In this document: piece by piece, positions 10,929 to 23,721 of the stretch
Position numbering within the stretch: position 1 is the stretch's first letter
How the letters are laid out: the number at the start of each line of letters is the position of its first letter
Source: Sympetrum striolatum
Taxonomy: Eukaryota > Arthropoda > Insecta > Odonata > Libellulidae
DNA: 64,000 nt
Assembly: GCA_947579665.1 (NCBI GenBank)
Contig: OX388350.1
Location: 86,633,152 to 86,697,151, forward strand
Direction: 5' to 3'
Notes under the pieces: generated by a model
What the model was told of the DNA's origin: nothing
Databases searched by the model: none
Seen by the model: only the letters and a program-made list of their open reading frames with translations
Position numbers and translations under genes: made by a program

Positions 10929-13782
10929 GTCTTTCTCTCTAATTAAATTCCCGTGTTTGCTAAACATGGAAGTCGAGGATTTCCATCAAAATGACTAATT
11001 TCCCAAAAAGGGGGTTCCACCCATGGAAGTACTGTATGCATGCTTGAGATGTGGAACCTGCTACCAATGGTTTCACTAACAAATAAAAATGACGGATTGA
11101 AGTGATATCTGGTGGAACTCCTTCATAATCATAGAGAAAGGAATACTCAATTTATTAAGTCCATAGTAATTTTTTAATAAAAAAAATTTGTTCAGCATCG
11201 AGGATGTGGATCCATCTTTTACCTTAAATTACGTTGTAACGAAACATAGGTCGCTCTTATTAAAAAACATTCTATGGACTCAACAAAGTGAGTTTTACTT
11301 TCTCTATGAATAAATTTCTTATGGTTCTCATTAATCACGTGAAAATAATTTGAAGAATATTCCTCCTGTCTTTATTTATCTATTGAATTTATTTAAATAG
11401 GTGTAAGTTATATGCTGCAGAGTTTTATGTAAAGATTTGGCACAGTAATTTACATGCAACCGAATAGCTAGTCATCGAGACAGATTATGTGTTACGATGT
11501 TATGATAAAAGATGGAATCCCACACTCGATGCTGAAAAGATGCGTTAAAAATCAATGGTCACCAAATCCTGTGCGATCATTAGTTGTGTTTTAATGCTTT
11601 CTACTCTCTGCTTGATTATTTTACTCCATTTTGCTCGCTTTCAAGAGAAGAAAAAATCAGAATAATTAGAATCTTTTTATCGTACTCCATATTCAAATGG
11701 GATCAGTATTATAATATTTTGTTATTTTCCAAAATCGCCGCGCATGTAGATATTTCTATTCATTCCTGAAAGGTAAACAGTTTGTAGGTAGGCTGATTGA
11801 GAATGATAAATGAAGTGAGCATTATCAACGGAAGAATTCATGACCCCATTGGGAAGTGACTTAAGAAATCCATTTATCAATACATCTGACCCGCCCTCGC
11901 CGTCTCTTCACTCACAATCCATTCCTCTTTTTTGTCTTTCTAGTCTGCGCAATATCTCAAGGACCACCAATCCATTAACGTCCTTCTTTTTCTCGTTTCA
12001 CTTCCGTGAAGAAAAACACTCTTTGGCAATATATTTCTGCGATGAAAAGGTTTGACACAACCATCGGATCGTGGCTTGTAATAATGTTTCATGCGGGCTT
12101 TTCAGTACCAATATAAGAGAGAGATATGACTTCGTATGAATGGGGGAGTCACGCTAAGGCACTATCCTCTGGTACGCATAACTCACGTCAGGGAATTATG
12201 TCTGAACATGCTTATTGCACTCCCGTTCCATTTAAAGATGTATTTCACAAACTATCTTACTGAAGCAACTGCCGCCATATGAAATAGGCCGAGGATAACA
12301 AAGTTAATATTAATAAATTTAGAAAAAGTTCCTGAGGAAAGATGGACTAAGTATGGACCTAGTTTTCTCGTTTCAGCCTCCCGAATCTTTGTTGTGAGTG
12401 CTGATGTCTGCGTGGCTTCGGACAGGAATTCGTTTTTTGAAATATTTAATAAATAAACTAAAATAGGTTCCACTTTTTCAAATCATATCTCTTCATAATA
12501 TTTAGCAAAATTAAATTTGAAAAAGTGGAACCTATTTTAGTTTATTTATTAAATATTCCAAAAAACGAATTCCTGTCCAAAGCCGCGCAGACCTCAGCAC
12601 TCACAACAAAGATTCGGGAGGCTGAAACGAGAAAACTAGGTCCATACTTAGTCCATCTTTCCTCAGGAACTTTTTCTAAATTTATTAATATTAACATCGT
12701 TATCCTCGACCCATATCTCTTCATAATATTTAGCAAAATTAATTTTGGAAGTAAAAGAAATTAAAACAGTTTTTTACGTATGTTATTGAGATGCGATACT
12801 CAGTTTCTTACACACGGGAAGTAGAATACGGTACAAAATCCCAACGAATTTTCAACTACCGATGGCATTTCTGTAGTTCCTTTTAAGTGCATTCAACTGT
12901 ATTTACATCGTTTTGACTGTCAAAACGACTGTTTCTCTACGCACGTACTAAAAAAATTACTTCGAATAATTTTCTTTTTAGTGCATATATTGCTACAGTG
13001 CGCGCAGTTCTTCCCTTTGGAATATTTCTTATTTTTAACCAAGAAATTGTCAAAAGTGATTAATTAGTCATATCGTGCCGGGAACCATTTTTCAAGGGAA
13101 TGCATATAAGATAATAAATGGAACAATGAGACCTTATACCAGTTAAAAGCTGTCTATATTTTTGTTTCATGAATCAAAACTGCACTAAAGGGAAAAAAAT
13201 GTTCGGCGAGGAAACTAAGTACTGTGTCTTCCATTTAATTTTCACATGACGTTATAAGTAAGGTATGTCAGCATTAGTTTTAGATCTGAATTTGTATGAA
13301 GAAGTAAACAAATTGCAGTAATGTAGGACGGTTCGCAATGGTCGTATACATTTCGAAATGTCCAAAATTCCCGCACATGCCATATGACAAAACAACGGAT
13401 GAAGTTTGCAATTTTCATCCTTTGGGATCTCAAACTTTGCATCTTTTGATCAAGTCGCTAATAAGAGAATTTAAATAATTCAATCACTTAGTGATCATCA
13501 CAGTGATTATCTCAGTGATCACTGACGTTTTTCCAAAATACACTCGCTATACTTCAATGCTTCATGACGATAAACTTTATTCATATTTCAAAGGAAATGC
13601 GCAGTTAATCATCTAGGTAAGTAGGACGAAGCTTCCATTAGATTGCATAAATTAATTAGAACTACTTGATATTCTTTCGTTGAAACTTTCCGAATTGTCT
13701 TGTTGTTTGTACTACTTGCTTAATCAACTCTGTAATTACTTCGCAACTCCCTTAACGTGTATAATGGATGACTGTTCTCCAG
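10929..13782 (+). other. Shaw intron 2 (2,854 bp)
   Basis: GT (10929) to AG (13781-13782), with a TGTTCTCCAG acceptor. It contains the large inverted repeat at 12290-12742, annotated separately. Otherwise it is AT-rich sequence with nothing recognised, apart from a small cluster of TGATCA/CAGTGATCACTG motifs near 13490-13525. Confidence 0.85.
12290..12742. repeat. Long inverted repeat with duplicated loop sequence
   Basis: The arms 12290-12483 and 12515-12709 are reverse complements with about six mismatches over ~195 bp (~97%). They are separated by a 31-bp spacer at 12484-12514. The same 31 bp recur exactly at 12712-12742, just beyond the right arm. The arms have no terminal motif of a known MITE family. 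If the Shaw pre-mRNA covers this intron, it would fold into a near-perfect ~195-bp hairpin. The matching open frames in the arms (KIREAETRKLGPYLVHLSS) simply mirror each other and have no recognised family. Confidence 0.85.
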
Positions 13783-13968
13783 GCGACTCTGGCCATCTTG
13801 GACAAGCTGGAGCTGGAGAGCGGCGAGGGTGCGAGGAGCGAGGAGGAGGAGGCAAGGAGGTTCGGCTTCGAGGAGGCATACCACGAGGGACGCCTCACGC
13901 GATGGCAGCGCTTGAAGCCGAGAATTTGGGCACTTTTCGACGAACCGCATTCCTCGCACGCAGCCAAG
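13783..13968 (+). CDS. Shaw: Shaw-type potassium channel, third coding exon (T1-S1 linker)
   Basis: Encodes residues 111-172 in phase 0 at both ends. It opens [13 protein letters not shown], the usual Shaw continuation after HRDTQ. A charged, variable patch ([13 protein letters not shown]) follows, then the conserved [16 protein letters not shown] block that leads to S1. The linker ends HSSHAAK|GTAATT, where insect Shaw proteins continue directly into the first membrane helix. That helix is not in this exon or anywhere recognisable downstream, so the gene is incomplete in the window. GC content and codon use match the other two exons. Confidence 0.92.
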
Positions 13969-14769
13969 GTAATTAATAAGTTAAAACAGCGCCCGCAGCG
14001 CCGCAGGTGGCGGAACTGCAAATATTCGGTAACCAAGGAGAGTGCGAGTGTTATTCATGCAGTAAACATTCGACCAAAGCAAACGGAACTAAACATTGGC
14101 GGGCGTTCTTAAATGTGCTCCGTGTTTAAATCCGTAGTACGCGCTCGGAAGGGACTCTCACTCCACGCCTTTTACATTCACCTTCTTGGTAGAAACACGC
14201 AAGTTTATTGCTTTAAACTGTTAAATCAATAAAATTAATTCAGTGAATCTTAATTGTTCATTAAATGAATATCCAGGAAGTTTTAGCGGTCATTTACGAG
14301 AGAGATTGCATCCCTCCAATCTCCAATCGTAGAAACTATTAACGATAAGTGAATTAGCAGATATCGAATGTTTTAATTTTTTACTCTTTCTAGTCTTTAT
14401 GAAACATTTATGGTGTCAGCAGTTGTTTACTAACTTCATGTTTATTTAAAAGTCTCGAAATTAATGGTCAAATGCCTATAACTGTTGATCTTCTGTCTAA
14501 CGTTCTTTTAAAAGCGTTATATATATATATATATAATATCAGGATATACCTTAGTGTTCATAACTCATAATCAATATCTAAAAGTCACACTCAATTATAT
14601 ATCCTCCAGGGAGCATATTCTCAGAGTAATAAGTGGATATGATGCAAGATTATTCAAAATAATTCTGAGCTGCTGCTCATCGGTAGTAAAGGTTAGTTAA
14701 AAGATAAAATCGTTATTTCCCTCATTCGGCATCTCCTAGAATATTGCTGAGCAATATAGAACCATAGCG

Positions 14770-14832
14770 ATGAACGATTTAGAAATAGCTCAGCGTAGAG
14801 CAGCTATGTTTGTTGAAAACATTTCTGTTTCG
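14770..14832 (+). pseudogene. Scrap of non-LTR reverse transcriptase C-terminus
   Basis: One frame reads NDLEIAQRRAAMFVEN. It resembles the QRRAARFV motif near the C-terminus of jockey/CR1-type LINE reverse transcriptases. A similar nucleotide stretch (CAGCGTAGAGCAGC) occurs at 57530, with similar flanking words. The surrounding sequence is broken by stops. Only a short motif supports this call. Confidence 0.35.
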
Positions 14833-15489
14833 TAAATATGATTTGTTAACAATATAGTCCCTCAAGTGTGAAGAAAGATGGGGCACATGAATACAGACAG
14901 AAGCTATTCGAAAGAAATATGAATAATGATCTTGTCGAAAAAATGGTCGATATTATACTCAAGTTTAAAATGCGAGTCGAAAGAAAATTTAAAAGCGTTA
15001 TAATGTAATAATTACAAGCAAGAATAGATTGTCATTTTGTCACTGAGCATAAATATTAGAGTTAGATATGGATATCCATGTGTATACACCCCCACCATAC
15101 ACCACAGAGGTCAAATACATGAATGCACATAGAAACAGTCTCATCGTTGTTTAATTTAATAGTCCATCTACTGCAGTTTGTTTCTCATAATTGTATTCAA
15201 CGGAAGAGGAACGCCATAGACCGCACTTCTCTGACAACTTTTTCGTAAGTAGGTACAAACTCATTTTTTTCATAAACTCATAGTTTGGTCGACGGCTGCA
15301 GCATCGTATCGTATTGATTCGAGGACTTCACAACACTTCCCAAAATTCAGAATTTACGCGCCATTGACTGTAACGCTTTAATATAGTTACAAGTATACTA
15401 TCTGAGGCCGAGCCTTGTTCCAAAGCACTCACGTTACTATTTTATTCACATCCTATCCAGGCTTTATATTATTTAGAGTAAAAAATACC
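14833..15489. other. Intron sequence, nothing recognised
   Basis: AT-rich, no gene or repeat shared with other parts of the window. A short (TA)n run lies upstream at about 14518-14535. Confidence 0.4.
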
Positions 15490-15528
15490 GATCTAGTTAG
15501 TAGTAGTAGTAGTAGTAGTAGATCTAGT
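15490..15528 (+). repeat. (TAG)n microsatellite bounded by an 8-bp direct repeat
   Basis: GATCTAGT at 15490-15497 and again at 15521-15528 enclose 23 bp of TAG repeats. The SINE at 22183 also carries an (AGT)n tail inside a target duplication. A tail-only retroposition product is possible; local slippage is the simpler alternative. Confidence 0.6.
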
Positions 15529-18500
15529 CATGTCAAGACGTATGTACGTGAAACTCTCTCCGAAATGTCGTTATCTCAAACTCAGAATAAAATTAACAGT
15601 TAAATAAATCAACAATGTGGCTCAATACCAAATTAATCGAAGAAGCCGTTACTTGGGGGAACTGCATTATGGAAATAATGGCTCAAATTCGCATTTTAAC
15701 ATAATGTCTCTCAGTTTAGAGATTATAAGAATTAAATAAATAATATGAATTTAAAGTTTTATACAAACTAAAAATTATCCTGCATTCATTTTAATTTGCG
15801 TTTCGCTACTAGCATATCCATGAGATATATAGAACACTTCAGATAGAGAGCAAGAAGGATGTACATGTTTAAAGTTAATTAGTTGACATTACTTGTATAT
15901 GATGCACACACAGCATGCAAAAAAACCTTCTTCATGTTCATTTATACCCTCAACAGTTCTCTTCCAAGTATTTCAATATAAAATCAAGAAGATGTGCTAG
16001 GCGTATTCTATCCATTAACGCCTCAAAGAATTCTTAGTGGTTTTAATTTTACTCTTTTAGAGGTAACTTTATGCTTTTTTATTAAATTATCTAATGCAAA
16101 AATGAGTTCACATGTTGCTATATTAATTCAACAGTAAAGTCTCATATCTCTATCAACAGGCTAAGAATACTCTACATTCCATTGAGAAGAAAATATTTTT
16201 TTTCGATCGCAAACGAAATGAATGCCGAGCTTTTATCCGCAGCAGAATTAATTAAAGAGTGTTCCCGTCGCATTGTTCTGGTGCACTTTCCAGTCTTTGT
16301 TACCATTCTAATGCAAAAGGGGGAATAGGGAAAGTTGGACGATAGCCTAGGGTCCGAATCCTGGCAAATGAGGCTTCGATCCAAATCTTTTCCTTTGAGA
16401 TATAATTCCTTAAACTAGAGAAGGATGGCCGTCCATTGCCCTTGGGCAATCTGCCACTCCCTTGCTCCTGACATTTTTTGCCACCCGCATCTGGGAAAAT
16501 CTAAAATTTTGAAACTGGAATCTTCTCCAAAAAAAGATGAATAAATATTTCACAGTTTTCTGTGTTTCTTGTAAAAGTAATTTATGGCTATGGTGGATAA
16601 AAAACATCCTTTTGGAGATGCGTATGTCTTTGTGAGTGGGTGTGGAAATTCCTAAGGAGAAAAATCAATATTGAGAAGAATAAGAGCATCAAATTTAAGT
16701 GGAAACAAAAGACTGATATGGGTTCATACAGGAAATATACGAACAACGATGAATGGAATTATGTTAACTTAATCGAACATAAGGATAAAATACCATGAAG
16801 ATATTTTTGCTTAAATATAATCTAGTTATTCTGAAAGCTTAAAAATGAAAAGATAATTGGAATTATTATTTTTTATTTAATTTAATCGCCGCAATTTGTA
16901 TGATTACCTGGTGGCAACTGTGGAGGGAGATACAATGATATTAAAATACAATCTGTCTGGCATTCGCCCAAGGCCCAAATTCTTCCGTGAATAGCACACA
17001 TCTTAAGAATAATCCCAGTTTTTATAATAATAAGTCAAATATACAAACGCCTCCACCAAACAGTCATTTGAAGTAATTTCTACCACATAATTATTATTAC
17101 TACATTGCTGTACCTGTAAATATTTTTTTTCTTATTGTAAAAATGATAAGGTGATTTGAATTGTTTATCGGAATTGTTACTGACATTTTTATGATCATCA
17201 TTATTAGAATTATTGTCTAAATAGTATTGGAACGAATGACCAACTACTTTTTATAAAAATTTGTTTCGAGTAAATCTACCTTTTTCAAAGGTAAGGATTT
17301 GAGATAATGATGCCGTCGTGCGGAAGGAAAAGTTAAAGGAAAAATTGAAATGGAAAAGTCGAAGGTGACTGTGCTCCAGGTCCGAATGAGAGACCCCTCT
17401 CGCTTTGCCTAGGAATGTTCCCTAAAAACGTAATGAGAACGCTCTGCTTGGAAACTGAAATGGCTACAGCATCCTCGCACAAAGTGGATGATCTGAGATG
17501 AAGTCGCAAATGACTCCTCCCTTTTAATCTGGTGGCCTGATACGTTTTCTCATATATTTGTCCGATAGCATTTCCAAATTTCATGGCAATTGCAATGGCA
17601 ATAAGAGATACCGTCTAACGCCTTGCTCACACGGAACATTTTAATGAGAAGATGATATAAAGATAACGCAGAAACTCAATTTTGGATGCCACTCGGCGGT
17701 ACTTCATCCAGTAACGGTTGCCGAGAACATCTTTTCATAATGAGATTTTTATTTAAGAAAACCATGATTTACTTTTCAGGACCCATTTCGAACAGTGTCG
17801 ACTCGGAAAAGAATTTCAAGTATGCAAGAAATCACGATGACATTAATGTTTCGATTGTTTGGACCTCTTTTTATTTATTGAAACTCTCCCTCCGCGGACG
17901 GACATGGTTGTCCGAGCGGCTGCTCGTCACGTGAATAAATATCATCGATTGGTTCCTTTTTCACCTGATCGAATGCGTACTCTCGAAATGAAAAGATCGA
18001 TATTAATTGCCTCTTTGCTTCACGGCCACTTGTTGGATTCTGTGATACGTGAGGCAATACATTAAGATTTATGACACGTGTGCTTCATTCGCTGCTTTGC
18101 ACTTCCGTATGACTCAGTCGAGTTCTGTTGCTAATTTGTTCCCATTTTTGCTGAGTTTAAAAGATATACAGTATTACTGACTCAAACTAGTTTTTACTGT
18201 CAACTTACAAACAACACCAGACCAGTCTCTGAGTTTGGACGTTAAACTGACTTATTATTTAAGGCACTCCGAGGGAAAGCTGTTTTCAATGGAGCAATTT
18301 CATTTAACAGTAAAGCAATTTATCGTAACAATATTTACCCTTCCAAGTAATGAATGAACCAAATAAAAATCGTCACTTAGATAATAAATAGTGAATAATA
18401 GTTCACATTCGAAAACTGAAATAGAAAAGGAAACAAAATTAAAACAAAAATTCCTTTTATTTTAATGGGTAAATGCTCCAAAAAGTAATATTGGATGGTA

Positions 18501-21500
18501 ATATGCGGTTAATTTGTTTAAATTTGATTTTTCTTAGTTTAGTTTATCTGACTTTGGACATCTCTATCATAACTGCGATTAAAGTAAAACCACGCGGAGT
18601 ATGGTGTCCTTAAAGATCCTGAGAGTTATATGTTCCGATGGATCCTTCGAATTAAATAGATTATCGATTGAATTAAAACTCCATATACAATTCCTAAGGA
18701 ACTGTAGGAATATTTTTTAAATCTTTCCTCGATAATGTATACCTCGGATCTTTGAATAGCTGACGTTCGTACTCAAATAATATTTCTGGTAACAAGACCT
18801 ATGGTGTTCTTAGAAAATGCTGCAGTTTTAGATGGAACGGAATAAACAAGGAGCACACGGAAAAAAGAGAGACTCGTCAGAGTTCGTGATAACCGAGTGA
18901 CAAATAATGGAAGGTAAAATCGATGACAGAATGAATTAGACACCGACATGACGATTTAGAGGACGATGGTAGTAATTTGAATAACATATAGTTAGAGGAT
19001 GTATCGATTCCTGCTACGAGATAGAAATCGCGTTTCCATGGAATTTTGTTGAAAATCTGTCATCGTTAACTCACTTCTAGATGGACTTAAAAATTTTGGA
19101 AGGATTTCAAAATCAGGAATTCCCATCATCAGAGGATAAGCTGATAAAAGCAAATACTAAGGTATAAAACACCGTCTATCAAAGGACTCCAAGAAATAAT
19201 TCCCCTGCCACACGCCGATGGGTGGCTTATTAATATAGATTCAGAAAAATTAATTTTCAACTCAAATCGAATACTATTCATACTCGTTCGAAGTATTTTT
19301 GCTGCGACAATATTATTTATACACAATTTAAATTAGCTAACATAATTTTCTCCTCAACCTCAGGCTAAATAGTATCCAAGTATAATGAAGACATTTCTCT
19401 CTCACACGGAATATGAACTATAAAGAAGGGAATTTACATATTTATCCAAACACATGCTCATTTTATTTCAGCTGTCTAACAAAAATTTAGAACAACACTT
19501 TTTAAACGAGGATATACAATTCTTTGATTTAAACATATTTCACTGGAATATTGCAGTAATCGCTAATGCATTAATTACAAAATGGGTATGCATAGTATCG
19601 CTAAGGAGTATTTTTTAGGTGCCATTTCAATATTTCCTCATCAGAAATCTCAGACACGGCAGTATTTCAGTCCTTCGCATTTCGAATAAATAATACCCAC
19701 ATACCTTCTTGCCACAGAATTGATCATTCATATCATACTGCATATCATAAAGGAGGACAATAACCTTCTTGCCAGCGTTTAATAACTTTTTTATGTAAAT
19801 CCTGATTAAAACTAGTCCTTTATAGATTCTGAGTAGTTTTGCTCAGGATCTACATAAAGAAAACTTTTAGCTTAACTTTAGTTCTGACGAGCAATTGTTG
19901 AGTCACCAGCCTTTTGATTATCATTCACTTGAAATAAAATACACAATAGGTTAGCAAAGGAAACACAATGAAGTAATTTACGTCGATACATCCATGCTCT
20001 CGGGATTAGCAAATATCTCCTCCGTATTACATAAAATGGAGGAGAAAATTGAATTAAATTCAATCCGTATTTTTCTCTATCGCTCCCATGAACCGAATGA
20101 AATCACATTACGCTCGAAGAAAAGAGAGACTTCCCCAGCTTTTATCTTCTTCGAATAATTTGCATTTAAAAGCTTTACTCCGAGCACTCCTCCCAAATCA
20201 AATTTAGCCTCCGCTCCATACACTGGGTGCAAAAGCCTTTCCGGGGAAGCTTTTGTGTATTCCATTGCTCCAACTGAATTATCTCTCTACTTATCCAAAA
20301 TGTCAGCCCCGCAGAACTTTTCCTTATCGTTCTGTTTCGATCAGCAGTTTCGTTCGATCCCCGTCGGCTCGGGATTCTGCGGAAATCTCACTTTCCGCTT
20401 CGTCGCTTTGCAGCGATACAAACGACGGATAAATCGTGGCTTTTTTGTTTTTATCGATAAGATGGACTGCGCACGGTGAAAGTTGCGCCGAATTTATTTT
20501 ATTTCCGACGAGTTTATGAATGGTGTTTAGTGACGGTTTTTTACGGAGGCTGTCGTTTGAAAATATGGTATAGAGAATATCATTACTGAAATCTAATAGA
20601 AAAACTAAGGCCAAATAATACTTTCTAGTACTTTAAAATCAAGTATTTAACTGCTAAGAATTGAGGAATAAATTGTGCATCTCGATACCAAACTTGCGTT
20701 ATTCTATTAATAATTTTATAGATCCATGCGTAAAGTCTTGTTTCGTTTCGTTGACAGTACAATTACAGTTCTGTTGATATACGTAACCGAATCAGGTATC
20801 TTTTATTTGATTTTGCATCAGTTTTCTTAGTAGTTGAAATAAACTAACAGTTACATAGGAAAGAATGAGGCTTCATAATATAATGTATCTTTAAAAAAAT
20901 CACATACTAGCGATGTAGAAATACTCCGTGTTTAAAAGGAAAGATACCTTTGTACTTTTTCCATAGGATCACATCCACACTTCCATCGTTGAAACCTGTT
21001 TTTTTATTTATAGTAAAGTATTGGAAAATGTACAGCGTAGTTCTCCTTTTAAACTTAATTCAACACAAACATCTCGGTCACTTCTAAGAGGTGTAGTTCT
21101 CACGCTTACTCAGATTTGGATGTTTTCAATTATAGCGATATAACGAAATGCCGGAAAGAATAGTATATATTTAAATATTAAATTAAATAAATTATTATTA
21201 TATTTAATCTTTGTTTAACAGGTACTGAGATAAGAAGTTATTGACTCATTTTAAAGTTTTTCCACTTTATTTATAAATTTTCAAAAGAAAAATAATTTTT
21301 TTACATTTTTTAATTTTTTTCCTCCAAAAACATAAAGAATGAAAAATTACTGTAGAAAACCTCTACTAACTGTCACTCGAACCCTTTTAAATTTTTTTCA
21401 AGCCTTAGAGTCAGTGTTTTGTTTCTACTAATGAATCTCCGAACCCAAACTATTTCTGGAATTTTGGTCAAAGCACTGAACATTTACTTTTTACTTTTCA

Positions 21501-22017
21501 AATACGTTTGTACTAAAATTTGGATATCACGAATACTCATTAAAAATTTAACAGCACTTCCACTAATTTAATCTCTTTTTCACGAAGAAGCACTGTTTGG
21601 CCTCCAATTGTCTTCAAATGTTTCCCATCTTGCTGAGTGTTACTGAGAGAAGTTAACAGGCTGAGGTTTCGTAGACTTGTCTCGAGAATGCACGATTTTC
21701 AATTTAGTTCCCAATGACAATTGTACTGTCAATGTTGCAAGGAGCAAGACGGATTTGCTGGCGATATGTCAAGACAATCTAAATTCTAAAGGGCAGGAAA
21801 AAATAGCTACTTCGTGAAATTTTAGTACTACATAATTTATTGTACTAAAAATTTACAATTTGCGGAGCAGTGCACCCGTTGCCGAAGTCACCCCTTTCTA
21901 CGGTAACGTTGATGTAAGTTGGAAAGTGCGACCACGCTGTGTGAGTTGGAGATCTTCATGGTCATTACTGTGCTTGAAGACTTTTGATATATTTTAAGAT
22001 ATCCTTAATCTTAAAAA
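15529..22017. other. Intron sequence, nothing recognised
   Basis: About 6.5 kb of AT-rich DNA. Segments at 17330-17590 and 20080-20490 have noticeably higher GC and open frames on both strands. No motif, splice-consistent exon or RNA was recognised. They may be diverged old insertions. Confidence 0.4.
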
Positions 22018-22421
22018 TGCCTTGTCATCGTTGTATTGCACCAGATAAAGAAACACAGCAAGTGTACTGTTTGCCAGGCAGCATTAATTCATCCGAGGGC
22101 ATTCTCTTGCCATCCAGTAGCAAAGTTAACAAATCTGAAAAGTATGGGGGGTTTGGTTCATCCTAAGGTAAACCTTCATACTAGTAGTAGTAGTATTGTT
22201 AAAAGTGCTTCGACAGCTTAGGTCATTTCGCACATTGGCTCCCACCGGGATTCGAACCCGGGACCGCTTTCACTAAAGGCAACCTTCATACTTTCATCCT
22301 CAAAGTGGAGGAGCAATTTGTAAAGCACTGTGAGACAAATGTTGTGCTTGAGTGCATAATTACAGAGTCACTTGAAGGTGATGAAGAGATAACTTTCCCA
22401 TGCACGGAAGTGAAATCATAG
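22018..22421 (+). pseudogene. P-element/THAP9-like transposase C-terminal fragment, split by a SINE
   Basis: The frame shows HSKCTVCQAAL, then PVAKLTNLKSMGGLVHP. This is the pattern near the C-terminal end of P-element/THAP9-type transposases: a CxxC pair, then a basic LTNLKxxGGL block. The frame is interrupted at 22183 by a 98-bp insertion. Ignoring that insertion and one copy of its 12-bp target duplication, the same frame resumes at 22293 (KVEEQFVKHCETNV) and stays open to a TAG at 22419-22421. No THAP domain or catalytic core is present, so this is a dead fragment. The family call rests on memory of a short motif. Confidence 0.5.
22183..22280 (-). mobile_element. 5'-truncated tRNA-derived SINE with 12-bp target-site duplication
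   Basis: Exact 12-bp direct repeats (AACCTTCATACT) at 22171-22182 and 22281-22292 flank a 98-bp insert. On the minus strand it begins with a tRNA 3' half. A perfect T-arm reads CCGGG-TTCGAAT-CCCGG (B box GGTTCGAATCC), followed by TGGGAGCCA. A tRNA-unrelated body comes next, and the element ends in a (TAC)n tail. The A box and the tRNA 5' half are missing, as expected from incomplete reverse transcription. Confidence 0.8.
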
Positions 22422-22582
22422 CATATATAATAAAATATTATGTAACTATGAGGATTAGACAGCATGCAAAGTTTATAAATTTAAAGAAAGTGCATCGAAA
22501 AGGAAAATTGCGAAACTGTCTAAAACTTAATGTTTGGTCAATACATTTTTTATACCACTCTATCCTTTATGTTTGTATATTG

Positions 22583-23670
22583 TACGAGTAAAATGTAGCT
22601 TGCATACTGCAAGCAGATCGGCAATACTAATTTCATACCGGCATCATATCGGGACGGTCCTCAAAGAAAAAAAGTGGATTGAAAATTGTCTTAAAATTCA
22701 CTGCAATTTCATCGTCTGAAATCAAACCCGGGTCTTACTGGTGAACTTACCATGCAGCACAATAAAAGATCACCTCCTCTAACTATGTGTGAAAATTCAA
22801 GCAGAAATATTGGCTACAACTCCTCAAAAGACGTTCTACTTTTCACGAATGTAAATGGCTCTCTGGAATCGAACCAAGGACGATCTAGGAAATCTAAAAC
22901 ATGTATTCAAAATTTAACTAATATTTCTATCCATGTACCGAATTTCAAGTTTTAATTTTAAAGGGAAAGGGTTCAAAATAATTATTATAAATCGGATCAC
23001 TTACTGATTGAAGAGACGCCTGGTGTCGAACCCAGGAAACATTGGTAGCTGTAAATGCACAGTTTGATTTGTAAGAACTTAATCTTATTTTATGCAAAAT
23101 TTAAAGTCGATATCGTACCGGGAAGTACCTAAAGTTTGTTTCCGTTATCTCCGTACGAAATGCATTGAGAAATGTAAATGGCCCTCTGGGATCGAACCAA
23201 TGACCATCAGCGAATATGAAAAATGATATTATAAATTATGTTCATAACTTCTATCTACATGCAGAATTTCAAGCTTCCATGCCATCGGGAAAGGGTCCAA
23301 AAAAAATCTTAAAAATCGCCACAATGCATTTTAAACGGCCGATTTTTGCCTCGACCTAGCATCGAACACAGGATATTTTTCGTAAAACTCATTTATGTTT
23401 TCGATAGATGATGACCATATATAAAAAATATAGGCTCCTTGAGTTTTGATTCTCTACCTATCCGGAAAGTATTTTTTTTTTATTCCCGCAAATCAAAGCA
23501 ATGCATTTAAACGGGAAAAATTTGGACTTTGGGGCCCTCTGGAATCGAACCCATGACACTGAGGTTCAAAAACGGAATTTTTCTGGAGGTTACACGTTAT
23601 GGCCAATATGTCGTAAAAATTTCAAGCCAATGACGCTTGTGGTTTAGCCTGTGAATTAGTATCCTATCTA
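22583..23670 (-). mobile_element. B-box-array Helitron-like unit a
   Basis: Read on the minus strand, it runs from GGATACTAATTCACAGGC to a 3' hairpin (GCTTGCA-GTA-TGCAAGC, at 22598-22614) and ACTCG|T. Six internal repeats of ~165 bp each carry a GGTTCGANNCC-like core. This is the outer left end of the 22.6-36.1 kb cluster; beyond it the sequence is unrelated. It is moderately decayed. Confidence 0.75.
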
Positions 23671-23721
23671 TATAGCTATATAGCTATATATTTGAATGAA
23701 TCCGGAGAATATCTATTATAT
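23671..23721. repeat. Inter-unit junction with tetranucleotide-like microsatellite
   Basis: CTATCTATATAGCTATA-type sequence followed by TGAATGAATCCGGAGAA. This spacer type recurs, in either orientation, between nearly all B-box-array units. Confidence 0.7.

Noticed and set aside
13513..13524. Palindromic CAGTGATCACTG cluster in intron 2
   Set aside because: Short and isolated; no known factor site can be claimed.
13680..14112. Several overlapping open frames on both strands around the third Shaw exon
   Set aside because: Shadow frames of the GC-rich exon. Only the frame continuing T1 with ATLAILDKL is supported, and its exon ends at 13968.
22241..22280. Possible tRNA gene on the minus strand (perfect T-arm)
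   Set aside because: No D-arm, anticodon arm or A box precedes it. Target duplications and an (AGT)n tail show it is a truncated SINE.
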